Part shown: positions 41,745 through 51,897 of the stretch, one piece after another
How positions within the stretch are numbered: position 1 is the stretch's first letter
Layout: each line of letters begins with the position of its first letter
NCBI GenBank assembly: GCA_043228905.1
Contig: JBHGNT010000020.1
Location: forward strand, 5,828,001 to 5,892,000
Origin: Azolla caroliniana
Lineage: Eukaryota; Polypodiophyta
DNA length: 64,000 nucleotides
Reading direction: 5' to 3'
Program-made: the position numbers and the translations under genes
The notes under the pieces: model-generated
The model's database searches: none
Seen by the model: the letters and a program-made list of their open reading frames with translations, nothing else
Told to the model about the DNA's origin: nothing

Positions 41745-43869
41745 GTGCGTAAAAGCGTTGCAACTGGAAGAGGTGAACCTAGGCACCACGGACGAAGCAA
41801 AACCGGTGCACATCGCCAAGGAGATGAAGTCCGAAGACAAAACGGCGATGATCACACTTCTCACGGAATTTCGCGATGTGTTCGCCTGGTCATACGAAGA
41901 CATGCGAGGACTCGACCCTCAGTTATACCAGCATCAGGTGCACTTGATCGCAGACGGGTTGTGTGCGGCCATCGAGATCGTGAGAGGCAAAGACGGCAAA
42001 GAAGGCCGAGACGGACGGAGGATATGGCACGCCGTAACGCAGTGGCTCACCTTGCTTGTGCCACCCGTCCAGCCCGTCCAGCCCAAGAAGCGAGGAAGAG
42101 TGGCGGACGGCACCCCAAAGACGGCTTCCAAACGACAACAGTTGTTGGCCTCTAAGGCCACTAAGGGAAAGGCGGCGGATGCAGAACAGGCGGCAACAGG
42201 AAGCGGCAGCCGGAAGCGCCCGACGGAGGCGCAGGAGGAACCACCGGCACGGCCCGTGAAGGTCACACTCCGCCGACCGGTGAATAGAGAAGCGGACCCC
42301 TTGGCGGCAAAACTCAATGTCGGGGCTCAGGAGGAGGAAATAGAGGAGGAGCCCACAGAGCACCTCCAGCGACGGTCGTCGGCAAGGACCATTGAGACAG
42401 TCGGGAAACGTTCAGACCCTCAGACGAAGGGAACACCGGCTCCCCTTAGTGAGACTCCCACGCCAAGGAAGGAACCGGAACCGGTGCGCATGGCACCGGA
42501 AACAGAAGCCCCGGCACCACCGGCAACACCGGCAAGTCCCATCCCGCCAAAGCCGGAAAGGTCAATGCAGCCTCCCTCGGTCAGCCAAGAAGAAGCGCAA
42601 GGGGAACCAGGACAGCAGGGTGGTCCACGGGCAGAAACGGAACTGCAACTCGGCGCAACCAGGCGAGACCACCCCTCTACAAGTGAGCCCATCTGTCAAA
42701 CCTCCGTGCAAGCACAACAAGGCACCGGTAGCTTGTGGCTCCGGTGGATAGACGAACAGATAGCCGGAGCAGTGGGGTATATTGAGGCGGAAGAAAGAGC
42801 GCAAAGCGAACGGTTGCTCGTCACAACCGAACAACTAGAGACGGCCCGGTCCAGAATCGGGTGCCTTGAAAAAGACTTGAATCAGGTCACGATAGAGATG
42901 GCCAAAATGGCCTTAACGGCAACACAGATCCAATCACCAGTGACTCCGGTAAGTGTACAGAATAAAGAAACAGAACGACCGGTACATAGCAATAAGACCC
43001 CGGCAACGGAAACCGTTCCGGCGAGAGATGCGGCGCAAGCCCAGGAGCTTGCGGAATTGAGAGATGAAGTTGCCGCACAAGAAGCGCTAAGGAGCCGTGA
43101 ACGAGAATTGAAGACAGCGGTCGAAGCCGAATTAAAGAAGACTGTTGAGAACCTCCGCCGGGCAGAGGAGAGCCTCCGGAAAGGCCATCAAGCGTACGAC
43201 TGGCTAAAGGAGGAGAAAGACAAAGTGCTGCAGGAAAAGGACAAGCTGCGGAAAACGGCGGAAACAGAGATTGAACGGCTAAAGGAAGAGCTCCGCAAGC
43301 AGAAGGACCGCGAGGACCGGACCCGTCGTCAGATCAACGCACGGCTCAAGCAAAAGACAGATGATTTTGAGCACCTGCACCGGGACTACAAATGGCTGGA
43401 AACGGAGCATAAAGAACGGATGGCCGAGCTCCAGCAGGCAGTTGATCGGGCCGCGACGGCGATCGCCGACGAACGTGCGGAAAATACAAGACGCTTGGAC
43501 GAGGCGGAGAAGGTCCGGATGGAGCTCCAGAGGCAGCAGCAGGAAGACAAAGAGAGAGCGTCAACAATATTGCAGAAATTACAAAGCACATATCAAAGGC
43601 AATTGACGCATTACAAGGCGCAGGCGGAGGACAACGTCAAAATCATCAAACAACTGAAGGAGGAACGGCAAGCGGCGGAAACCAAATCGCAATTGGGAAC
43701 GAGCCGGATTCAGTCCATCCTCCGGGCATGGCTGAATCAGAAAAAACACTTGATTGATGAAAGCTCCATAAAATGGTGGACAAAGTGGGCACAAAACGCG
43801 GCGGAACTCCAGTCGCTACGGGCAGATTGGCAAACCGGCGGAAGGAAGGAGATGATTGTTATACGTTGA
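41745..43869 (+). CDS. G2: open frame fusing Tat pol start to a coiled-coil accessory protein
   Basis: A frame of about 700 codons, open to 43869. Codons 1-62 are Tat pol (LQLEEVNLGTTDEAKP, FRDVFAWSYEDMRGLDPQLY), then QHQVHL joins directly to IADGLCAAIEIVRGKDG, which is the middle of the accessory ORF (same as IADGLCAAT in G1). So a deletion removed RT, RNase H and integrase yet kept the frame. The rest is basic (PKKRGRVADGTP), Pro/Glu-rich, and from about residue 325 to 670 a long heptad coiled coil (TVENLRRAEESLRKGHQ, KDKLRKTAETEIERLKEEL). There is no ATG at the beginning; the frame starts only because K's LTR ends there. Expression of this fusion is unlikely; its value is as the best copy of the accessory protein. 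Confidence 0.6.
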
Positions 43870-44330
43870 CTTCCGAGGACTTCACCGCCATACGAGACGA
43901 GCTGGCCGACGACTTCCAAGTCCTGGCAGATGAACACTGGTGCAAGTCAGGCAGCTCGTAGCTCAGCTAGACGATGATAGGCTGGACGCTCAAATCCAGT
44001 TTGAAAGCTACGAGCGGTCCCGGGTGCGGGAAGAAAAAGCACGGGAAGCGGCAACGGTTAACCTTAGTGATGAGGAACCTTCGCCGGCTGAGGGCCAGCC
44101 CGGCACCAGTCAACCGGAGACCACTACGACGAAGGGAGCAACGACGGAGATGCCGGCGTCAAAGGAACACACGGAGGAGCAATTGCAGCAGTCACCAACG
44201 AACCCGCTGCAGTAGACATCAACAGAGCAGCAACAACAACAACAACAACAACAACAACCAATTCCAGATGAACCATTGGAGCCTCTCGAACAAAGCATTC
44301 TGGATATTTTGGACGAAGAATAGCAAGGGT
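43773..44330 (+). pseudogene. G2: C-terminus of the accessory ORF, two frameshifts
   Basis: After 43869 the same protein continues in other frames: LTSEDFTAIRDELADDFQVL, ADEHWCK, then VRQLVAQLDDDRLDAQIQFE, SYERSRVREEKAREAA, an acidic NLSDEEPSPAEG, a stop, a run of CAA codons (44229-44259, poly-Q) and EPLEQSILDILDEE with a stop at about 44323. G3 has a matching segment (INTIREDLAED, EIVQLLKEFDDNKIDFALEM), showing that this region is conserved between copies. Confidence 0.6.
44229..44259 (+). repeat. (CAA)n microsatellite, poly-Q
   Basis: About ten CAA repeats just before the 3' end of the G2 accessory ORF. G1 has CAG/CAA-rich sequence at the same place (36160-36260, opposite strand), giving the Leu-rich false frame there. 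Confidence 0.85.
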
Positions 44331-44377
44331 CGGTTGTGGATTTGACGTACAAGGTACTGTCCCACGGGTGTGCCATG

Positions 44378-44813
44378 TGTTACCGGCCGGCAAAGGAGTC
44401 CAGAGTGGGAAACGGAGAGTTAATTGAGTAGTAGGAATATGGTTGTAAGTAAGCTATGAGTGTGGACGGACGAACCGGAATCGGTATGCCGTTCCGGATC
44501 CGAACCGATCCCGAAGAGGTGCGGATGGCACCGTTTTGTAATACAGACCGGAAACCTATTTAAAGGCCCGGATACAATGTAATAGTGAGCGGTGAATTAA
44601 TAAAAGTTGAGCGTTATTATCTATCTATGTTAATTGCCGTTCTGTCTTAATTGTTATATCTTACGCGTGTGTTTATGAAAGACGATCATAATAAGTAACT
44701 TAATTAAGTCGGATTAAGCGTTGAAGTCTAATCCGGTTGCCGTAACACCCTTTGGTGAAGTGTCTCCCGTAGACACCCTGTGTTAGGCCATTGTCCGGCC
44801 CGAAGAGTTAACA
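44378..44813 (+). repeat. G2 3' LTR (Tat-like gypsy, plus strand)
   Basis: 436 bp, TGTTACCGGCCGG to AGAGTTAACA. TATA-like TATTTAAAGGCCC (44557-44569). Its orientation is opposite to that of the G1 LTR at 35579-36038, so the two do not belong to one intact element. Confidence 0.88.
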
Positions 44814-46035
44814 GTAAATTCTACCTTACTATTTAATACTCTTGTTTCTAGTACCTTTTTTATATCCGTCATTGTTTCTATGTCTGAAGCAAGCTTGAAA
44901 GATGGGCTTTTCTTCCCTTTTACTCTATCAACTTCCTTCGTCTCAGGAGCACCCTTTTCTATATCCCTTCTCTTTTGTTCTTGTGTCTCATGTTTCTTTG
45001 CCGGATCAGCCTCCTCATCTCTCTTTTGCTTCTCTTCCACTAGTACCTCTTGTGCATTCACTTGGGCGAATGCTAATAGTGCGTCTACTGGATCATTCCA
45101 TCCAGTGAAGTTCTATATTTCATCTCCCGCTCTTTTTAATTCATCCACTCGAACCTTCCCTTTCCTTGCATAATCTATCACATCTTGCCAAAAGCCAGAT
45201 CCACCATATGAGCCTTCTACACGCAACCCTAACGTTGCGACGGATTGTATCACTTGAGTTGTTTCTCTCTCGGCATCTTCCATTAGCTTTTTCATTCCAC
45301 CTCGCCCGAAGTTGAGTTGAAGTGGTTGTCGAGTCTCTGTCAAGTGAATCTTACCATCTTGATAATAGATTTTATCATGATTAAGAGCATCCCTACGTTC
45401 TTGACAATCTTTCTTCTAATGGTCGATACTGTCACACCACATACACCTTCGAACCATTCCACCTCCTTGGCTTGACAAAGCTGAGCTTTGTCCCAATTCT
45501 AGCTTTGTCACTTTGATCGACAAGTCTTTCATGCCTTTCACCAACTCATGCAAGAGTGAATCTTCTATTTTCTTCTCGTCGGAGTTGTTTCCCATTTTGT
45601 CTTCCTTCCTCTCCAGCAGCTCCATAAACCATAACATTCTTTTATAGAAATGGGTGCAAGCCCTTTTCACCTCCTCCCAGTCTTCAGTAAGTCCATTCGG
45701 ACTATTCTGATCTTCCAGGAGCATTCCCAAGTCTTTCCTGTCTTTAATATTAGTAGCTTGTAGAAACAATATTATTTTATCTGGCATTATTATATTTCTA
45801 TCCCTAACATTTAATTGCTCAAATCTTTCTGAAAACTCTTTTAACACTTCCAAAACACATAATTGTTTATCAAACTCTACCCAATCCATGAAATCTTGCC
45901 TTGTCATTCTTGACATATCATTGAGGTTGTATTCATTCAATAATTCTCTTTCGAAAGTCGCCCATGGCTAATGCTCCCTCTATAGCTCTTGGATCCTCTC
46001 TTGTAGACCAATCGCAGTGACTCAACTAAAGCTAT

Positions 46036-47097
46036 TGTTGGGAGACAGGTCCCTCCGGATGGGAAGGGAGAAGATCAGTGACGATGAACAAACTCGTCCG
46101 AGGCCGATAGGCCTCGGCCGAAACCGTATGAGGAGTACCCGGCCGAAACCGTATGAGGAGTACCCGACTACAAAGAACCGGATGGTGTAGGCCCGGTATG
46201 AACCGGATGAGGAGTACCCGGCTACGGAGAGCCGGATGGTGCAGGCCCGGTATGAACCGGATGAGGAGTACCCGGCTACGGAGAGCCGGATGGTGCAGGC
46301 CCGGTATGAACCGGATGAGGAGTACCCGGCTACGGAGAGCCGGATGGTGCAGGCCCGGTATGAACCGGATGAGGAGTACCCAGCTACGGAGAGCCGGATG
46401 GTGCAGGCCCGGTATGAACCGGATGAGGAGTACCCGGCTACGGAGAGCCGGATGGTGCAGGCCCGGTATGAACCGGATGAGGAGTACCCGGCTACGGAGA
46501 GCCGGATGGTGCAGGCCCGGTATGAACCGGATGAGGAGTACCCGGCTACGGAGAGCCGGATGGTGCAGGCCCGGTATGAACCGGATGAGGAGTACCCGGC
46601 TACGGAGAGCCGGATGGTGCAGACCCGGTATGAACCGGAGGAAGAGACATATTCGTAAATATGTTTCTGAGAGCCCATTGTGGCTATATTTGTAAATAGC
46701 CGAAAAGTCATATTAGTATAAATATGACTTAGGGCAAACTAATATTATGTTGTTGTTATTTTTCTTGTTGGTGCAAGAAGCAGAGACAGTACGTAACGTT
46801 GTACAGAGAGAGAGAGAGAAAGAGGTCGTTGCCTCTGTTGTAACCGCCGCCTGTGGCGAAGATCGTGAGTCCGAGGTCGTTGCCTCCGTGAACTCACTGT
46901 TTTGTACATTCTTACATAGTGACAGTTTGCAGCCTGTGGGCTGCCGTGGTTTTTCCCCTAGTTTGGGGTTTTCCACGTAAACCTCCTGTGTATCTTCCTC
47001 TCCTTTGTGTCGTGTTTTTCGTTTCCTGGTTTCTGTGTATGAAAAGAATCTCGGTTGTGGCCGAGCGTTGCGCATAAGGAACGACAAGTTCCCGTCA
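46036..47097 (+). mobile_element. Q: solo LTR of the F family with GCTAT duplication
   Basis: 1062 bp, TGTTGGGAGACAGG to GTTCCCGTCA, the F-family LTR ends, in plus orientation. GCTAT flanks it on both sides (46031-46035 and 47098-47102), so it is a true solo LTR left after recombination between the two LTRs of a full element. Its length exceeds the F LTRs because of nine minisatellite units. The J gag continues on either side. Confidence 0.93.
46156..46641. repeat. 54-bp minisatellite in Q, nine nearly identical units
   Basis: Nine units of the F-family unit, seven or eight of them nearly identical (GAACCGGATGAGGAGTACC core). F LTRs have four and five, with mixed types; P has essentially one. 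The array keeps three frames open on the plus strand and one on the minus (180, 140 and 229 codons), all artefacts of a stop-free 54-base unit. Confidence 0.95.
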
Positions 47098-47320
47098 GCT
47101 ATTAATTTCTGTAGCTTCGTCAACACCACGTTTAAGCATTTCTTCATTGTAAATCTTCAGAAATCTTGTTAAATTTATACCTTCAAATATTCCTACGCAA
47201 GCAAGAATATTGTCGATGGCTTTGTCGATGCTTGCCATCATCCCTTGCTCTCGCATCATTCGTTCCACCATCGTACACATAAGCCTCATTTGCTCCTCCA
47301 TTTCTCCTTGTCGCCACCTT

Positions 47321-47340
47321 CATGTCGGGTTCACCAAATG
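47321..47340 (-). promoter_or_regulatory. J primer binding site (candidate)
   Basis: Minus strand CATTTGGTGAACCCGACATG lies directly after the 5' LTR end (47341). It includes TGGTGAACCCGAC; I cannot name the tRNA with certainty. It differs from the initiator Met sites of the copia elements. Confidence 0.55.
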
Positions 47341-47597
47341 TGTCAAGGTAGTTGTGGTTTGTGCGGCGAAGTCACAGGGACTAGGGTTAAGGGGAGTTGA
47401 AGGAACTTTTATAAGGCTTGCGCACAAATGTTAGGAAGATTAAGAATAAGGAGAATAGTTTAAAGTAATGTGTGTGAGAGAGAGAGGAGTATACATAAAA
47501 AATAGAGACAATGTATGATTCAAGAAGCAAGATAGAGACAAAGTATGATTTAAGAAAAAAAATTATATGATATGAACATGATGTATATTATGAATAC
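47341..47597 (-). repeat. J 5' LTR, proximal piece
   Basis: Matches the J 3' LTR from TGTCAAGGTAGTTGTGG through the GA-rich segment to ATGAATACAA (compare 31827-32095), then stops. The matching region resumes only at 52307, with about 200 bases lost. Confidence 0.82.
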
Positions 47598-47678
47598 AAG
47601 GATGAGGTATCTAAGCAACTCAAGGACTATTTACGAATGGGTTATATACATTATAGTAAATCTCCATGGGGTGCACTA
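47598..47678 (+). pseudogene. Gypsy RT micro-fragment between J and M
   Basis: An 80-base piece encodes KDEVSKQLKDYLRMGYIHYS and KSPWGAL, a typical start of gypsy RT (LKELL-KGFI-PS-SPWGAPV). It belongs to neither neighbour: the J LTR ends before it and copia gag begins after it. It looks like filler DNA captured at a break. Confidence 0.65.
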
Positions 47679-50326
47679 GCGCACCCACTGACAGCCGAAT
47701 GTTGTACACGGAGGCGGATCGGTCCCGTGGGCGTGGTGGACAAGGCGGGTCGGCACGCAATGGAGGTGGCCGGCAAGAGCAAGAACGAAGGCACAGAGAA
47801 TGTGCCGACAGCGGTTCCGAGACTCCCACAGGCAGGGGGAGTCATGGCGACACTAGAAGATGCCAAGAGAAGTCAGCAACGGAATGTTGGTATTGTGGCA
47901 AAAAGGGCCACAGAGAAAGCGAGTGCTGGAGAAAACGAGCCGATTTAGACAAATCCGGATCCGGCAAGGCCAGCAAGGATGGCCGGCAAAGTTCGCACTA
48001 CGCGAAGGGATCGGGAGGATCCAAGAACAGTAATGGGCCAACCTTGGTGATGAAGCACGAGGCGAACTCGATGAAGAAGACCACTTCCAAATCGGAGCAA
48101 GTGTGGTATGTTGATTCCGGTGCGTCGAACCACATGACGAGCCACAAAGAGTGGTTCTCCTTTTTGGAAAAACCGGATCAACCAGGAGTAGTCGAAACCG
48201 GAGACGACACTCCTCACCCAATTGTGCACGTCGGAGAAGTCCCTTTGAGCCACATCGGACAAAAAGGGAAGCTGATGAACGTATTACACGTTCCGACAAT
48301 CACGAAGAACCTGGTGTCGATCGGACAGATCGTCGACCAAGGGATGCAGGTGCGGTTTACGCACCTCGGGTGCTTCATCGAGGAAGAGGGCCAGATTATT
48401 GCGCAAGGGCGCAGAGACGAGAGGATGTTTATCCTCGACACCAATGACGCCGGCACCGCTCTGTTTGCAAAAGGATAGAAGGTCGAATCGGACATCGGCC
48501 TATGGCACAAGCGGATAGGCCATGTCAATTACCGGAGGCTTCAAGACCTACAAACGAAACAAGTTGTTTTCGGTTTGCCAAAGTTTAGCGGCCGGAAGGC
48601 CCAAGTATGTGAAGCCAGCCAACTCGGGAAGCAACACCCGCTTCCATTCCCCACCGAACGTAACCAGAGCCGTAACAAGCTCGACCTTATCCATTTGGAT
48701 GTGTGGGGACTGGCACAGAATGTTAGTCTTGGCGAGAGTCGATATTTCATCTCCTTCATCGACGACTATACGCGGCACACATGGATCTACCTCATTGAAC
48801 GGAAGAGTGAAGTCTTCGAGTGTTTCCGGAGACCCCAAAGCATGGTGGAACGGGAATCGGAGAGGAAGATCAAATGCCTGTGGTCGGACGGCGGGAAAGA
48901 ATACTTTTCCGGCCAATTCAACAGTTATCTGCAGCAAACGGGAATTCGGCGAGAGTTCAGCTGCAGATACACACCGCAACAGAACGGTATTGCCAATAGG
49001 AAGAACCAGTCGCTCATTGATGCGGCAAGGGCAATGCTAGAGGAGAAGAGCATGCCCAAATTCTACTGGGCAGAGGCAGTCCAAACGGCTATCTACATCC
49101 AAAACCGGATCGGTGACAAGGTGTTAGATCACGAGTTGTATTTCGGGCACAAGACGAATTTGAGACCCCTTAAGATCTTCAGTAGCATTGCATATGTCCA
49201 TGTACCGGATGAGAAGCGGAAGAAGCTGGATGCAAAATCAAAAAAATGCATCCTAGTTGGGTATGCTCAAAAGCAAAAGGGTTATAAGTGTTATAACCCC
49301 CGGACAAAGCTAGTTAGAGTTAGTCGAGATGTCGAGTTTGATGAATCGGCATCATGGTACTCCCTACCGACTCCGACTTCGACTTCCGAATCTGACCCGA
49401 TGTCGGAGGATGAGGCTAGTGAGCCTGAACCGGCCCAGGTAGAGGATGATGAGGCGTGGACTCAGGATGAGAGTCCGGAATCGTTCCGGTTGAGCGGGCT
49501 GAACGAGAGACTGACTCAATCTAACTAGTCCGATGAGGAACCAGCGAGTAGTGGAGACTCTGCCGTGCACTCCCCGCGCAAGGAACCATGGCGATGATTC
49601 ACGCGCAAAGAGAAGGGGAAGAAGAAGATGCTGGAATTCGAAACCGGCAACGATGAGTCAGATCAGTGTGCATCCGACTCCGGCAAGGAGAAAGGCGGAT
49701 CTTCGGCAACGAAGATCGAACCGGCCAAGAAGGGCCTCAAACCGGGTAACAGTGAGTTACGTCAATCCACCCGCCAGAAGGATCCCGTCAAGCGGTACGG
49801 GTACAATGAGTACATGGCGCATCACTATGCGTACATGACTAAGGTGGCGAAAGTGTGTGAGCCGGAGAGCTACGCAGAAGCGGCCAAGGACACAAATTGG
49901 CATGCTGCTATGGAGGAAGAAATGTGGGCACTTGATGTCAACAAGACATGGGACCTGGTTGACCCTCCTTGTCACTGTAAACCGATCGGATGCAAGTGGA
50001 TATACAAGGTAAATTACAATGCCGACGGTTCTGTTAACCGGTATAAAGCCCAGTTAGTGGCGAAGGGATATGCGCAGACCCACGGAATCGACTACAACGA
50101 GACCTTCGCTCCGGTAGCGAAGATGACGACAGTTCGTGTGGTGTTGGTGGTTGTTGCAGCAAGGGGGTGGTATCTTCACCAGATGGATGTGAAGAATGTG
50201 TTTCTTCAAGGTGATCTTGAAGAAGAAGTCTTTATGACTCAGCCCCCCAGCTTTCAATCCGAGATGAACAATTCGGAGGTATGCCGGCTGAAGAAGTCGT
50301 TGTACGGCCTGAAGCAAGCCCCTTGA
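47679..50326 (+). pseudogene. M: copia gag end, protease, integrase and RT N-terminal half
   Basis: One frame with a few stops. SRMLYTEADRSRGRG (gag), zinc knuckle CWYCGKKGHRESEC, protease VWYVDSGASNHMTSHKEW (DSG intact), pre-integrase LHVPTITKNLVSIGQIVDQG, IGLWHKRIGHVNYRRL, integrase LDLIHLDVWGLAQN (first D), CLWSDGGKEYFSGQF (second D), YTPQQNGIANRKNQSLIDA (E replaced by N in GIAERKN), acidic linker (SEDEASEPEPAQVEDDE), pre-RT KDPVKRYGYNEYMAHHY, RT GCKWIYKVNYNADG, QMDVKNVFLQGDLEEEVFM and CRLKKSLYGLKQAP, then TGA (50324-50326). Stops at 48478, 49529 and about 49600 are single-base changes. Gag N-terminus and 5' LTR are missing. Confidence 0.9.
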
Positions 50327-51897
50327 GCTTGGAATGCGAAGATCACGCACCAATTGCGTAAGATGGGGTTTGTGGCCTCCAAATCGGACTCTTCGTTGTT
50401 CATCCGGCAAGGCTCAACCAGTCTGGTATGTATACTGTTGTATGTTGATGATCTAGTCATCACCGAACCGGGTGTTCCAAAAATCAACCGCGTCAAGTCC
50501 CTATTGTCGGACGCATTTGAGATGAAGGACCTGGGGGACCTTCATTATTTTCTTGGGATCGAGGTGATCCAAACCCCCGACGGCATATTACTCTCACAAC
50601 GACATTACTTCTTGAATATGCAGTACAAGTTCGGCATGAAAGAATGCAGATCTGTCTCCACACCCTTGGACCAGAACCAGAAGCTCCGTCCCAACTCCGG
50701 ACCGGCCTGCAATGAGAAACAGTTCCGACAAATTGTCAGAAGCCTTATTTACCTGACTATCACACGCCCTAACATCAGCTATCCGGTCGGAATGATAAGT
50801 TAGTTCATGCAGAAGCCGACCGTGGAGCACCTTCAATGCGCGCAGCGAATACTGCGATATGTAAGTGGCACGAAGATGCCGACTGGGCCGGCGATGCATC
50901 AGATCGCCGATCAACCTCCGGTTATATGTTTTCCCTAGATAGCGTGGTTGTTGCGTGGAGCAGCAAAAAGCAGCCAACAGTTGCTCTGTCGAGCATTGAG
51001 GCTGAGTATCGAGGCGCTACCATTGCCACCTGCGAAGCCATTTGGCTTCGGCAACTGCTGCAAGACTTACGGATCGAGGTACCGACTCCGATTCTGGTCT
51101 ACTGCGACAACATAAGTTGCATGCAACTCGCCAAGAACCTTGTGTTCCATGCTCGCACGAAGTACATAGAAGTGCATTATCACTTTGTCCGTGAGCGGGT
51201 CCTAAGCGGTGAGGTTGAACTACAGTATGTTCCCACGGATCGGCAAGTTGCCGACATCTTCACCAAGCCGCTTGGATCGGAAAAGTTGCAGCACTTTACT
51301 GACATGCTTGGTGTTCCGCATCTCGACGTGCCACACTTGAGGGGGAGAACGGGCAGAGACACCGGAACGGGCAAAGGCAAAGAGACTGCCGATTGCGCCG
51401 GTGAGGGAAGAACAGAAGGCGGCAAAGTCAAGAAGGACAGAGCCAACCGAAGGAAGAAGGCCAAGACCCGGACATGGTCTGATGTGGTAATGGGCTTAGG
51501 ACCAGAAGACGAATCGGGAGCAACCAATTCGGACAAGAGTTGGAACGAATCGGAGACAGTCAATTCGGTTCAACAGACAGATTCGGAAGAACCGGATCAA
51601 TTCAAGGCCAAGCAGACACGGATGCAACGGAAGTCGATGCCATCGCGGAGAAACCGACGGATCGATAAGCGTCGGAGTCATAGCAGCGAAGGAGCTGAGA
51701 GGGGCCTATTGAGCAGACATACCGACCGAGAAGGTCGAGACGCGCAGAACAAGAAGGGTAACGACAAACAGAACCGGACTGGACGAGGAGCGCGAGCAAG
51801 GCGAAGCGACACCAGGAGAAGTCGGTTGGAAGAATCGGCTGCCACAGAGACTGACACTAAGATCCAACCTCAAGTTGAGCTTGAGGGGGAGTGTTGA
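50327..51897 (+). pseudogene. M: RT C-terminal half, RNase H and conserved charged tail
   Basis: After TGA: AWNAKITHQLRKMGFVASKS, ILLYVDDLVI (YVDD), MKDLGDLHYFLGIEVIQTPD, ITRPNISYPVGMIS then TAG, FMQKPTVEHLQCAQRILRYV. A shift near 50870, with loss of about 20 codons, leads into RNase H DADWAGDASDRRSTSGYMF, KKQPTVALSSIEAEYRGA, YCDNISCMQLAKNLVFHA, HIEVHYHFVRE, DIFTKPLGSEKLQHF and PHLRGR. A tail of about 180 codons follows with KTRTWSDVVMGLGPEDE, SDKSWNESE and a strongly basic segment (RRNRRIDKRR, ARARRSDTRRSR), ending VELEGEC. The stop is in the LTR. Confidence 0.9.

Larger units (their letters stand above)
44814..47301 (-). pseudogene. J: gag (interrupted by solo LTR Q)
   Basis: ATG at 47301 gives MEEQMRLMCTMVERMMREQG and ILACVGIFEGINLTRFLKIY, cut by Q at 47102. 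It resumes at 46035 with SFS, a stop, RIQELQREH, then ELLNEYNLNDMSRMTRQDFM, LNVRDRNIIMPDKIILFLQA, WEEVKRACTHFYKRML and a zinc knuckle CMWCDSIDH-stop-KKDC (CX2CX4HX4C with one stop). The C-terminal part continues ETRQPLQLNFGRGGMKKLME, AERETTQVIQSVATLG, GFWQDVIDYARKGK, a stop, and a charged stretch (EEKQKRDEEADPAKKH) to TDIKKVLETRVLNSKVEFTV, the usual lead into protease. The protease itself is missing at 44813. Confidence 0.8.

Noticed and set aside
46156-46641. CRISPR-like array
   Set aside because: Units are contiguous with no unique spacers, vary by point changes and lie inside an LTR with target duplication in a plant genome.
46022-46711. Open frames of 140-229 codons with 18-residue repeats, both strands
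   Set aside because: They are the translation of a stop-free 54-bp minisatellite inside solo LTR Q; four frames are open at once and no start or family match fits. The same holds for the repetitive frames at 20779-21246 and 31088-31525.
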